NCBI GenBank assembly: GCA_036571765.1
Contig: BROE01000016.1
Location: 11,353,838 to 11,417,837 of the forward strand
Direction: 5' to 3'
DNA: 64,000 nucleotides
Source of the DNA: Plecoglossus altivelis
Taxonomy: Eukaryota > Chordata > Actinopteri > Osmeriformes > Plecoglossidae
Positions 39,444 through 52,800 of the stretch are shown piece by piece (the first letter of the stretch is position 1; each line of letters begins with the position of its first letter). The notes beneath the pieces are model-generated. The model searched no databases. It saw nothing but the letters and a program-made list of their open reading frames with translations, and had not been told where the DNA came from. A program made the position numbers and the translations under genes.

Positions 39444-42400
39444 ACCAGCTGTTTCTCTATCCCTCTCTCTGTGCCTCTTTCTCTCTGTTTCAAATGAAAA
39501 TTGCAGTCAGACAAGTTACGTTAACGTCATTTTGGGGGCTGAATGAGAGCATGTTTGGGTCTAATGTGTTTATATGCCGGCAGTTTGATGGAACACTTGA
39601 AGAGGAGGCTTTGTTCTAAGGCCCCTCCCTCTTCCTCCTCCACTCTCCACTCTCCTCCATCATGTTGCCCCAGCGCGGCCTCACCACATGCAGGATCCAC
39701 AAGCCCAGGAGGGGCTGGATGAACTCGTGGTCCACATCCTGCCTCTCCTCACTCCGTAAACACCTGGGCTTCCCTGGCAGAGGGACAGCCTCTCCACATT
39801 GAACTTAGGCCCTTAAATAGAGGCATGGGGTTCTCATTTGTCCCTGCCCTCCGCTAGAGAGAGAGGTAGGGAGAGGGAGTGGGGGATGATCGCATGAGGG
39901 GAGCCAGGGAGGGATGAGACGGGAGGGAGGGGGGGAGGCGAGTGAGGGGGGGGGGGGGGAGTGAGGTTGTTTTTAGCTGAGGCATCCCAGGACGACAGGA
40001 GAGTGTCCGTGATCAATGGCGTGCAATCAGCCGCCTCAGACGCCTGTGACACGCTGATCAGTCATAGTCAATGAACACATGAATGAATCAATCTGTCATA
40101 TGTCAGGGTTCCTCTGCTGGCGAGCTACTTCTCCAGCACTGGGGTCAGTCCTATATACTGGGTAGAGTACACAGTGGACCCTGCTACTGCACCAAATTCA
40201 ATTCATATCATTTTCAGCGCAACTTGATTTCAGACACACAATACGTTTCATTCTCAGCAGCCCCAGAGAAGAGTGAGGACAGTGATCTTTTTCCCACGCA
40301 TCTGTCCAAACTGACTGGACGTGACTCTAGTGAGCGATGTTTATCTGTGTTGAACTTCTGGTTCAGAGTTGGAGGGCAGATGGCTCAAGGCGTGACATTC
40401 ATTCATATCCGTTATGGACCAATGACCTCACTTAGTCTGCTCTCATTCCCTTAGTATTTCAGATGAAACCAAATAAAAGTGTGTGTGTGTACTTGCTTGT
40501 GCAGGTGTGCTTTTCACAGAACATGAGACGGGGATAAATTCATGTAAGTGAAGAGTAACGTCGACCCTTGTGTTCAAACAATGTATTTTTTTTGCCAGGA
40601 TTGTGCTTGCTGGATTATAGAAATAATTTGAACATGAATGGAGAGTCCATTCCTGTCCTGTTAGATATCCAGGGTTTTTTGGCGGCCAATAAGCTTCCTG
40701 GCTTCAGTGCAGAGTAGAAAGTGGTGTGGGGATTTCTGCTTGGCTGGCTCCAGGATTTTGCAAAGCCGACAGAAGGGTCTCTACTGGAAGCAAAAGGAAA
40801 CCAGGCACTTGTAGGCGCTATTAACATGAAAGCCTCATTTGAATAAGTTCCGTTTTTGGATGTGCCGTTCTTCTGAAGCACGGTGACTCGATCCTTGTCC
40901 ACCGCGGCTCACCGTTTCATTCCGACGGCCGCGTCGTCACCACGCAACAGATAGAAGATGAAGGGTGACGTTTCAGCCATGTTTGTGTGTGGTGATAATC
41001 ACAGAGAGAGGTTGAGAAATGATTTTGTTGGGGGGGGGGGCGCGAGGGGGGGGGTTGCGATTGTCTTCCCTGAGTTGCAGCTACAATGACTTTTTGACAG
41101 GGAAAGTATCTCTGCCATGCCCTCCTCTGGCTCCTTCTTTGGCCTATTCATTGCACAAAGCTGCTTAAGCGCACTTAAGCGCATTAGCATTTGGATGCCA
41201 GGGGACCATATTGACCCTGCATTTGGAGGGCCTAAATGAGTGAAAGATGGAGCGGTTTGTTAGGGCTTTAGAAAGCAGCTTTGGGAGGGGGGGGGGGGGG
41301 GGCTGGGAAGGAGGGGGAGGGCTGCAGGGATGTGCGCGTGTGCGTGCCTGCGAGTGTGTGTGTGTGTGTACGTATGTGTATTTCCTGTGTGAGTGTGTGT
41401 GTACCAGGAGGGGTCGTCCACTTTCTCTTACCGGGTGTTTGTTCTAACTGGAGCAGGGTTTCAGGGGCCGAGCCGGACTGATTTGTGACATTTCAGTCTA
41501 AAGGGCCTTTAGCTGCCCGTTATATTGGCTTGACCCGATTATCTAATCTGTGCTTTGAATTTCAATCAGGCCACTGTCTCTGCAGTGTGGTATGGGAACC
41601 ACTGGCTGAAGGATTACCTCATTCAACTGTCTTCAAACACAGATGGTCGAATGTTTAACTAATTGTTAAAAGAGTTCACAAAAGGGAATTTAACCATGCA
41701 CACGGTCCACAGGGTCACTACACAGCAGAATAATGGGGGGGGGGGGGGACAGTGACTCGGTACTTTTGAGGTGGTTCCTCAAAAATCATTTAAATGCTTA
41801 CTGTGTGTGTGTGGGTGAGAGAGTGAGTGAGTGAGTGAGTGAGAGAGGACTGGAGTACGGCCCACAGGCTGTGTTACAGTGTGTCTGTGTCTGCCCTCTA
41901 AAGAAGTGTGATGATGTGTGCACATGTGTGAGCAGGAGGGAACAGGCATCCAATTCGTCCGTTGATTGATGGACCAGCTCTGTTCCCGGTTTACACGACA
42001 ATCATTTGTTAGAGTTTCTCATGTCTAAAGTTCTGTCACCAAGCACTCACCCTCCCCCTTAACCTCCTCTGTCCCTGTCTTCCTTTCTCCCTCTCTATCA
42101 CTCTCTTGCTCTCTCCCTCCCTTTCTCTCTCCATCTCTCCCTTCCTCACTCTCCCTGCCTCTCTACCTCTCCCTCCCTCCCACTCTTTGTCTCCCTCCCT
42201 CTCTCTCCCTCCCTCCCTCCCTCCCACTCTCTGTCTCCCTCTCCCTCCCTCCCTCCCTCCCTCTGTCTCCCTCTCTTCCTCCACAGAGTTTGTGCACCTC
42301 CGCCACCCTGCAGACAGTGAGAGTCCCCGACACCAACGAAATTGACAAGCTAATATTTCAGGAAAGCGATAACGATCGAAAGGTACTGTGAACTGGCCCT

Positions 42401-42756
42401 TAGGAGGCTGCCGCCCTACACACCCACCAAACCCTTTTAGAATGAAAGAGAATACAAGGAATGGTTTGTTAAATACAAGAAATGAATTCATGATTTGAAG
42501 ATGACAGGGATCTGTCCTGCTGGGCTCAGGTATTTTTGCATGAATGACCATCAGGGTCATGGTTTAGGCCAGGTCAGTCCTCATAGAGGGAAGAGCCCCA
42601 GGCACTACAGACTACCAGTCCACAACACCTCTTCATCGCTGATGACAGCCAGGCCTTTTCCTGACACCAGAGCCCTGTGAAGATGAGCAGAACGTATTCT
42701 GGCTCTTATGTCAAGCTGCGGTTCTGTGCTAATCCCTCCTTTCCTCTCTTCTTCTG

Positions 42757-42787
<31 letters not shown>

Positions 42788-43818
42788 CCTCTTCCCCCCC
42801 ACAGGTTGTTCTTCAACTTGGAAAGAAGCTCTTTAGTTACGTCAACCAAGACGTGTTCCGGGAAAACAACGGGACCTCGGTGAGTCTGTGTGTGTGGCTC
42901 CTGTCAGCCTGCCCCTCCAGCCCAGCTCCTCACTGTTCATTCTGTATCACACCAGCCAGGACTGCTGAGGGGGGCGTTCAGGGACGGCAACAATGCGCAA
43001 CACTTATGAACAAGTGGATGAAAGATATACATGAGCTCCAGCTGCAGGGTTAGATATCTGAGGATTTGGGGCGGAGATGAGATGATTAAGCGGAGACTGT
43101 GTGCGCCATTGTGTTTGGAGGGGGGGGGGGGGGGGGGTATAGATGGAGACCAACTACCACCCTTAATCCTCCCTCATCATAGCCTCACTCTCTGTCTCCA
43201 ACCAGCGGTCACATGACTCATGCAGAACTTCCTCAAAGAAGATTCCTTCAGAGATTATGATCAGATCTGATTATGTTTAAGTGTCCACCGTGTAAAAACT
43301 CCTCATATGAACTTCCCCTTTAATAGGGCTGTTTATTACACAGTGGGCGATTCAGAGCTCTTCGAACCACACAGTCACACTTCACAGATAAGCTCTGCGA
43401 CATCTAGTCTGAGGTCACAGAGCAAACTGAATGGAGTGTGTATTAACGCAAGTGGTCACCTACAGTAGGAGGTCACTCGTGGGCCTGTGTGCATGTCCTC
43501 CTGTGTGTAAACGTGTGAAACTAAACAAGCAGCAGCTTCTACCTCTGTGTATCGGTGTCTACAGCCAACTGTATTCCCTCTCCTCCTCTCCCTCCTCTCC
43601 AACCGCCCGTCTCCTCCTCTTTTCTTCACCCCCCCCCCCCCCCACCACCAACCCCACCACCACCCCAAGCCTCCTGGCAAGATAAATGGTGTAATGGGGC
43701 ATCAGAGATAATCTGATGGTCATGGTCTAGTTAAACACACCGTGTTATGATCCTTATAAAACAAACTACCTTTCCAAAAGGATAAATGTGCTCCCCCCCA
43801 CACACACACCCCTCCTGA

Positions 43819-43850
<32 letters not shown>

Positions 43851-46800
43851 CAGAGAGAGAAAGAGAGAGAGAGAAGGGGAAATCCATTGCATCCTTCATC
43901 AACTACTAGACTTGTACCGGCTTGACAGAAATTTAATTCGAGGCAGCTCTTGAAAATAATTATTGTATTTTGAGAGGAGTAATCATTGGACGGGACATGA
44001 TTGAATGTGTCCATGCCTATTGACTTTTGCTATGATTAATAGGTTTGTTTAGTCGATATCCCCATCGAAATTGTATAATTAATTATCCCCACCGCTGTCA
44101 GGCCCGGGGACGATGGAGAGCCCTGATGAGTATTTGGGAAGATTAAATTTTCCGGTGGCTCAACGCGGCAAGGGGGGGGCACACTGGGGGAGGGGAGGGT
44201 TTGCTCTGGTCGAGAGATGGGGGGAGGAGAGCGGGAGAGTAGGGGGAGGATGCTTTACAGCCAGCCCCCCCACCCCACCCCTCCTGAAACACCCACCGAG
44301 CGGTGAGAGCGTCCTCATCCTGTACCTGCTCCCCTCGGACCACTTCAGCCGCTCCCTCCTCTCTCTCTCTCGCTCTCGCTCTCTCGCTCTCTCTCTCCCT
44401 CTCTCCCTCTCACCCCCTCCTCCTCTCTCTGTATCATTGATTTTGTTTCAGTATCTCTTTATTGTGACTTTATCAGTGTGGTGTCGGCAGACGAGTAGAG
44501 GGGGGTGTGGAGGAGGGGGGTGCAGAGGGGGATATGGAGGAGAGGAGGAGAGGGGGGTGCGGAGGGGGATATGGAGGAGAGGAGGAGAGGGGGGTGCGGA
44601 GGGGGATATGGAGGAGAGGAGGAGGGGGGTGCGGAGGGTTGTCCTGCTGCGAGTGATGAACTTTTCTGTCAGGGCCGCCTCCTCCTTGCCATGCTCAAGA
44701 CGTGCAGCTGAGGGCATTACTCAAGCGCCCGCAGGACTTTCAAAGATTAACGAAATAAATAAATAAATGAGAAACTCCTTCCCTCGCTCTCCAGCTAAAC
44801 TTTCTTTCATATTTTACCTGTCAGTGCTCTTAAGTGATAGTACGCCAGAATGCTAAATAGAAGCTGACCTTACTGGATAGGTGAGCTTACAGACTGAGGA
44901 GAATTGGCCCCTGAACAGTCTCTCAATAGCAAAGTATTGATCACATTATATCTGAAAATATACATACTCCTTCCCTTGGTTTTCTGCCCTAAACAGGTTT
45001 CTCAGTCATCGGTGTGGTGTACCATGCACCATTTGAATAGTTTGAGAAAACGAGCTTTGAAGGCCAGAAACAGGAATAGCAACATAGGTAGTCCCTTGTT
45101 GTGAAGTGGGTGCTGGTTCTGCAGTGTGGGGTGCAGATCGGAGGGGGTTTCCACTGGGACGTTGTTGACTTGACCCACTCAGCTTCCCCCTGTCAGTGAC
45201 AGTTTATCGTTTCCACACCAAATAATGAAGATCTCATAAAAAGAAGGAAAAATTATGGCCCTCGCAATGAAAGCCAAGTGTGAGGTGTAAAAATCAAATT
45301 AAATGACCTTTCACCTCCCTGTTTATTGATGCTCTTTAATGGCAGCAGGTGTTGTCAAAGGGACAGTTGACAATGTGTAAATCAAAGCACAATTATGAGC
45401 CCTGGCCTGCTGTGGCCGGGTCACATGGTGAGGCTGGACAGTTCAGTCATGTTCCCTCATTCCCTGCAACTTGGGCCTTATAACAATCAAACCAATGGGA
45501 TTTAGCTGGGCTCTTGTCCTGACAAAGTAAGAAATCTGAACCCTGACGGGTTTTTGTCAGGCATTTCCTCATCTTTCTCCTTTCTACGATATTGCCCGAG
45601 CGATACGGCCATCCAGCCCCCCTCCACAACTTCAAGGTCATTTCTGGCTGACAAACTACTCCAGCTTTATAATGCGATGAGGCCTTGAACCAATATAAGC
45701 TGGGATTTTTTACTGCTGACCTACCAGACCAGCAAATCATTATGCTTAATTGACCCGGGATGAAATGTAGTGTGAAATTTCAGCCCTCGGGTTTTCCAGT
45801 CCCCTAAATGAATTACTCAACATTCACTTAGGACTCCTCGCACGTGTGAAAAACACACACACACACACACAAAACACATCACGGAAACACCCAGTGCTTT
45901 GTCGCCCCTGACACTGCTCATCTGCTGTTTCTTAATAGGTGTTACTTCATGAGGAAGGTACTTTAGCTCCTGGAAACACACCTGTGCACACAGAAGCATG
46001 CTATTCCTGTTCTTTTTCGGGTACAGGACATGCACACGCACACACATTGTACCAATATTGATTGAATCAATTAGTTTTATTTTGATGTACAAAAACAGAC
46101 TCAAACATGACACACAGTCACACACTCTGTCAGCTTACATTACAGTATATCTCAGATAAAACACTTTATTACACTAGTGTTCCAAAGAACAGACCCCCCA
46201 CCCACCCCCATCGAACACACACACACACACACACGTGGGCGTCCCTCTCCGGGAGCGTGTCATTGGCAGGGTGTGTGGACAGCAGAGCGTGGGGCTTGTT
46301 CTGCTCCCCCATCCTTCATCCACAGTGTGTGAGCCTCTCCTGTGACCCCGCCTGTGTGAGTTTGATGAATGCTGCACATCTGCCCTCCTCAACCTCCCAG
46401 ACTCTGTCTGCAAGCCCCACTGCCTGGGAAGTAATGACCACTGTTCTACACCACTGACACACACAAACGGGCACACGCACATACACACACACACACACAC
46501 CACACATTCACTCACGCATACAGGCGTACGCACAGCACCAGACGCACAGATACCAACATACACCCGCACGCACGCAGGCAACCTTGCGACGCAATTGACC
46601 TGCCAGCGTTCAGTCATACACGCATGCATAAACAGGCTTGGACACCTCTGTCCCCCTTCTACCCGGACCGCTAACATATTCATAAGAGCTGTGGATGAGT
46701 GCTTGTCATTGTGCCGCTGTAGTGAGACCATGGAACAGTGTTTGGACACGCTGTCTCCTGTCCTGGCCCTGGCTTGGTGTGGATGTCGCCTTCATCTTGT

Positions 46801-49800
46801 CATTATCATGCTAGAATGAGATTGCATTATGTTCCAATCACCACATTGTTGCATGTTGAACAACAGGGTAATGACATCACTGTCAAGTCAGCTTTCGGAT
46901 TCCCTGACACCTTCACACAAGCCGAGGGGAAGTCTTCATTAGACTGGGATTGTTGTCTCGTGTCAAACTCACGCTGAGTGCTTCAGTTTACCACCAGCAG
47001 GAGTGTCATTTCCTGATTCTGGCCTGACTGACAGAAGGGGTGGGGCCAGTGAAGGGGGGGGGGGGTCCTCTGGGGTTGGGGGTATACCTGTCAGTCTCTC
47101 AGAGAGGCAGCCATGCAGGTGGCCTGGCTACCTGTTCATATCCCACATAATTAATGTGTACAAGGAGCTGCTAATTGCACTTTTCACTAATGATTTATGG
47201 GCTGTGTGTGTGTGTGGTTGTGTGTGTGTGTACGTGCACAGTCAGAGGGATTGCAGCTGGGGATGGAGACATGATTGATGAAGAGTGTTTAGATCTACTG
47301 TCAGTGTGGACAGACATAGGGACAGACTCCCACCAGGACGAAACTAGAGGGGCTCACACACACACACACACACTTACACACACAATCACAGAGACCAATA
47401 TTCACTTGTGCATTGGTATTTTGTACATGGCTTCATTAAATATAGTAATTATTGTGTATGTCTGCTACGAAGTTAGCACTCTTCCACGTGCATGCGCACT
47501 CATATAAACCATCTCATAGTTATTCACTCAGTGAGTGATGACGGACATCTGGGATATTACTTGCTGTAATAAAGAAATGAACCCTTTATTTATGACTGTC
47601 TCTCTCCACCACCCCCTCTCCCCTTCCTCTCTTCACAGCTTTTAGAGTTTGACAAAGAGCTGTCCGCGTTCAAGGACCGCCTGCATGAGCTGGAGATATC
47701 CTTCCCTCCCAGGTATGGAACCCCCACCATATTTATAACAGCATATGCAGTACGCTGTCAATCTACCTTAGCCTAAATATAATTCACCTGTTCATATATT
47801 TATATCAATCCCCCATTTATGACTTTATTTATGTTCTTAAATTGGTGTAGTTGAGAGGTCAGCTTTTACGACTAGGCATGCCAACCCATTGAACCGTGAA
47901 CATCTTTAGGTGAAGTGAATCCATCGCTTCTAAGTGTCTATTGCCCTAAAGAGTCTAACTCTTCATTCTAGTCTATGGCCTGGTATTTAACCTGGTATAT
48001 GACCTGGGATATGACCTGGTATATAACCTGGGATATTACCTGGAATATTACCCGGGATATTACCTGGGATATTACCTCCTGTTTCTATTACCCCTTATAG
48101 GACTACTTAGTCTGCCCTTGAAATGGCTGACCACATGGATATGTCTCTACTAACCTGTTAGTATAAGCAGCTGGTCATTCTCTGTACTGTTTGGATGTTA
48201 GTAGACTGTGTCAGTCCATCCTCATCTTCTTACTAAGTCGAACACACAGCATTTGTTTCAGAATTGACCACCAGTAGAGCCCAGATATCTTGAGTGACAG
48301 TTCAGAAAGGGCATATGGGTCCATTGTCTCAGCCATCATTAGAATGAGACCTTTTCTCTTCGCCCGAAAAGCGTTCTTGCGGAGCAGAACAGCAGTTCTT
48401 TCACGTGTTTTGATCTATTAATGATGCAAGCCTTCGCTATCACTCAATCAAGCTTCATTGCCTGCAAGTGGGAATCACTTGTGCCGAACACGCTTTTGAT
48501 GGTTATCAATTGTTTAGTATGATTGGACGTGTTCCTAAAAGACTCCCCTGTGTGCGCGAGGAGGCGCATTGATATTCCGTCGCGGTGGGAGTTGGGGGCG
48601 GGAGACTGGGGCGAGGGGTTCGCTCTCCTCATCCTCAAACAAATGCATTTGCAATTAGCCCTTTCAGAGGAGAGGGAGGGCAAACAGTCAGCCATGGTGG
48701 AAATATGTTCCGGCGCTAGCGCGATAATACTGTCTGACCTTTGCCGTCAGTTGTGACTCAATCAGTGCAGATAATGAAACGCTGTAATCAAACAATAATT
48801 ACTTGATAAACTGCTCTAGTGGCGGGCGCAGGGCCGGTCAGGGACTGTGTGTGTGTGTATAACTGAATTAGTATGTGCGTGTGTATGAGAGATTGAGCAA
48901 GAGCGTACCTTGGTGCGTGTGTGTGTGTGTGTGGGTCTGTACGTGTGTCAAAGTTCCAGCACTCACTGTTTTTAAATGACTCAGTGTCTTAATCAGGGAC
49001 CCCATTTACATCACTTTGCATAAGTGACAGGTAGATTTATTGTCCTTTTAAACCGTGTGACTTTAGCACCTATCTATCCATATAATATTGAATCATCTCC
49101 CTGCGAAGTGAATGAACATCCTGCCACATGAGAATACAAATGATTTTCGCATACTTGGGAGCAGGATGAATCACAGTGATGGAAGCTGGGAGCAGCATAT
49201 GAAAGCACATTTGATCTGCTCACCAGCCTCCACAAGCCGTATCATTGTCAGCGGTGAATGAATGGCTAGAAATAGCCGAGTTAAACTTAAACAACCCTGC
49301 TAACCCGCTCGCCACATACACACACTTAACACATGCTCACACACACTTCCCGTGGTTATATATACATACTCACTTGTCTCCCTCCCCCTGTCAGATGTGC
49401 CTTGTGCTCGATGAGCAATCAAGCCTTCAATGATTGTTCTCCATCACGTAGCCTGCTCCGGACCAACCCCTCACCATCTGGGAGGTTATTACTGCTCTTT
49501 ACACAGGCCATCAGAGGCCCTCCCTCCTCACACACACCCACACACACACACGCGCGCGCGCAAATGCAAATACACACAGATGCTCGTCTATGTTTAGTCT
49601 ATAAATCAATACTGTGGTCACTCATTTTCAATCTATAAGTTCATTCTTCTTGTTGTCATCTGGGTACAGTGTAATGAATAGACACTCTGGAGGCCCATTG
49701 ATACATTGCTGTAAAGTGCTAAATTAGGCACGATTTCCAATGATAAAGATATACCTTAGATGCACATTTTCGACAGCTGTATTCTTAGCCAATTGATTAG

Positions 49801-52800
49801 AAAGCTGACAAAAGACCCAGCGCGGATCCCTTTTCACATCCACCAGGTTGCAGCAGAAGCTCAGGCGGCCATAGCCAGGTTCTCTGTTCCATTTTTAGAA
49901 AGCAACACAGTCATGTTGTTGGCTTTCAGGGGTGGGATTCAGTTAGGTTAGTAGGGTCTGTGTTCCATACATTGTTGTGCATGGTGTTTACATTCATGGA
50001 ATGTCCTACAAGCTGTAAATTCATATTGCTCGCCTTCAAGAAGTCGTCTGTCAGAGTTGGCCATGACATGTCTAAGCACTCGGCCACAGGCGTGTGGAAT
50101 TTGGCCGTACCACGCCAGAGTTGGACCTGGTGCCAGTCGGCTGCCGCGTGCTGATAGGCTGCGAGACGGGCCGCACACACACACACACACACACGCAAAC
50201 ACAATCCAAACACATTGGTTTAGGGCTGGACTTGCCGTGTATGGCCAAAAGTAGAATTTGTTGGGGTTTGGAAATGGGAGGGGTGAGATGGGGCACAGGC
50301 CTTTGATATGAGTCTATCAATCAGAACCCAATCACTTTGATCAAACTCAATTACAGCCTGCTGGCCAAAACAGCATCAAGGAAAGTAGTTGTATTAGGGT
50401 TTAGACCTGTCATTCAAGGTTTTACACAGCCATTATCTTTGTCCAAAGACAGGCCAATCGCCTTCCGACAGAAAATAACGCTCTGCTACATTACAATATT
50501 TCTGGAATTACATAACTGAGGTAATCTCCCCTAAAAACCTCTAAAGATCTAGAGTAACGTATTCATGTATTTTGATTGATTTAGGAGAATGCTTTTAGTA
50601 CTGCCCTTATCCGATTTCTTTACTCTTTTTTTGCGTAAAGATCGATGCAAAAATTGAATCGGGAGCACGGCAGGGGGAGAGGCAGTGGACAATGAGGGAT
50701 TTGTGGAAGAATGTCTCCCTACCCTAACCTGGTTACAGGGAAGAAGCTCCAAGGAAGATATTGAGGGACATCCGACTGGGAATATAGAACTCCATCAATG
50801 TACAAGTCTGGAGTTCACTACAGAGAGGAGGAAAGAGATGAGGGGGAGGGAGGGAGAGTGAGTGAGGCGCTTTGGAGAAAAAAGTAGAGAGTGGAGTGCA
50901 AAAAAAAAGAAGTGAAAGATGGGAAGATGCTTTAGAAAGAGAAAGGATGGCTCCAGTCCCATGCTTCTGTGTTTGCCAAGTCTAGACGGGGGCGGGAGGG
51001 GAACTGAGGGGGAGAAAGAGAGGCGGGCGGGGGGGGGGGGGGGGGGGGGTTGTAAAGGGAGCGCTGATAAACAGTTGTCTCTTCACCGTTTGGTGTTTGA
51101 CAGGAAGCTGAGGAGCGCCCCGTGGACCAAACTTGGCACGTTAGCATACATTTTCCAAAGGTTGCAGCTCTATGAGGATGGGCTGGAGAGTGACTGCCTC
51201 TGGGAACAGATGCACCGTTCACACAGCAAAGCTGGAACTAGACCTGGGTCTGGGAGGCTGGGAGTGAGGCTAGTTGGAGAGGCTGGCGCTAGGCTAAGGC
51301 CAGGGCCAGAGTTAGAGGATAAGGTTCTGGGAAGAAAACACGAGGGGAAAAGGTCTTTTGAGGGAGGACAGAAAAGCCTTTGGCCCAGTGACATTAGTTT
51401 GTCTGCCTTTTGATAAACTCTCAAAACACTCAATCCACCCGCTCTGTGACCTGCCTGCAAAAGACAGAGAAAGATTTGCTTTTGTTATGGTTTTGTCCAT
51501 TTAGCTTGATCCAACCTATAATATATCTTACAGGAATATCCACTAGACAAGTAAGCGCTTCAGACTATCAAGCCTCACAAGTAAGATGTCATCCTATTGG
51601 ACAGCAGAACAGGAAGCTTGCGGTTCACCGCACAGTAACTTTCATTGTATAATGATGAAGACCCTTCAGTTACACACCCTAGGCTCTGAGAAGCTGGAGA
51701 AGTGATGTCACTCAGTGGGAAAGAGAGATATTGTGTTATGTCCTATACCGGAGCCTGTGTATGTGTGAGTCTGCACCCATGTATATGCATGTGTGTTTGC
51801 ATCCACACGTGTGTGATAGATAGTCCTGGTGTGGCCAAGTGAAGGAGGCCTCTTGTTCTGGTCAGGGCCAGTCTGAAAGCTCCCCTATCATCTGGTGAAG
51901 GCGCGTGATTCAGTTTATGGAGTACCAGATGTCCTTTAATGGCTGTTACATTGAAGGGAGAGAGAGAGAGATGGAGGGAGAGGGAGCTATTCCAGCAGCA
52001 GCTATTGTTCGCTGGAGTGCAGTGGCCATCGGCCGTTATCAACAGAGAAGGAACATTGTTTTACAGTCACACAGGCATCCATCATTCTAGCGGATGGCCA
52101 GCTATTGAACATAATGAGGAGCTATTGTGGTGATGATGGCTGGATTGTACATCTCCATGTGGCTCTGCCTCAAGACCTAGCATGATGCCAGGGAGGGTCC
52201 TCACTCTGGGCAGGCAGGGGTTAAATAAAAGACTTCCTGTTTTATTGATAACCATGGTAGATGTAGTCCTTCACCATATGAGAGAGCGACTTGTGGCATT
52301 TATAGGCTGTTTGTACTGTACTGTGCCAATGTTGTGTCTGAGCTCCCCAAACTCTGCAAACTCAAGCAAACAGTCATGGAGTTTTATTGATAGCACTTGG
52401 TGTCTGATCTCTGTGAATGAAAAGATTGTGTGTGTGCGCGCGCGTGCGCGTCCACGTGTGTGTGTTCATGTGTGTGTGACTGTTTTGCCAAGCCTCCCCT
52501 GACAACGGTAAACAAACATGACTGAGGAGGAGAAGACTGGCTGGAAACCGAAGCTCTCACATAAAGAGTCTCTAATCTTAGCCTATCCCTGCATCCCCTC
52601 CAACACAATCATGTGACCCTGCCACTTCCTGACCCATGATCCTTGTGTCATTAATACTGTACCTCTTATCTCTGGCTACCTGCCCTGCCTATATTCACTA
52701 GTTTATATTGCCCTCATTAAATACCAAGCCACTCAAAGGGCCTCTGTTCGGCTGCTTGTCACCTATTTGTCACTATGTAGAACAAGATAACGGCCTTCAG

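Larger units (their letters stand above)
27380..42286 (+). other. inpp5a: inpp5a intron, longest in the window
   Basis: A 14.9-kb phase-0 intron. It contains many (CA)n/(TG)n/(CT)n tracts, a GGCT tetranucleotide array, long poly-G runs, the single N, and most of the enhancer-like islands. No exon is missing: the reading joins E|SLCT across it as human joins E|TLCT. I recognise no nested gene. Confidence 0.9.
42880..47638 (+). other. inpp5a: inpp5a intron
   Basis: A 4.8-kb phase-0 intron with poly-G and poly-C runs, a GA tract, a 37-bp GA-rich minisatellite and several CA/TG repeats. Enhancer-like blocks lie at 43880-44110 and 45190-45460. No extra exon was recognised. Open frames at 44113-44766 and 46174-46749 are low-complexity. 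Confidence 0.9.

Noticed and set aside
44113..44766. 217-codon + frame
   Set aside because: Spans a CT tract and the 37-bp GA minisatellite, so it is a composition artefact.
46174..46749. 191-codon - frame with Cys-Val runs
   Set aside because: Translation of CA/TG repeats.
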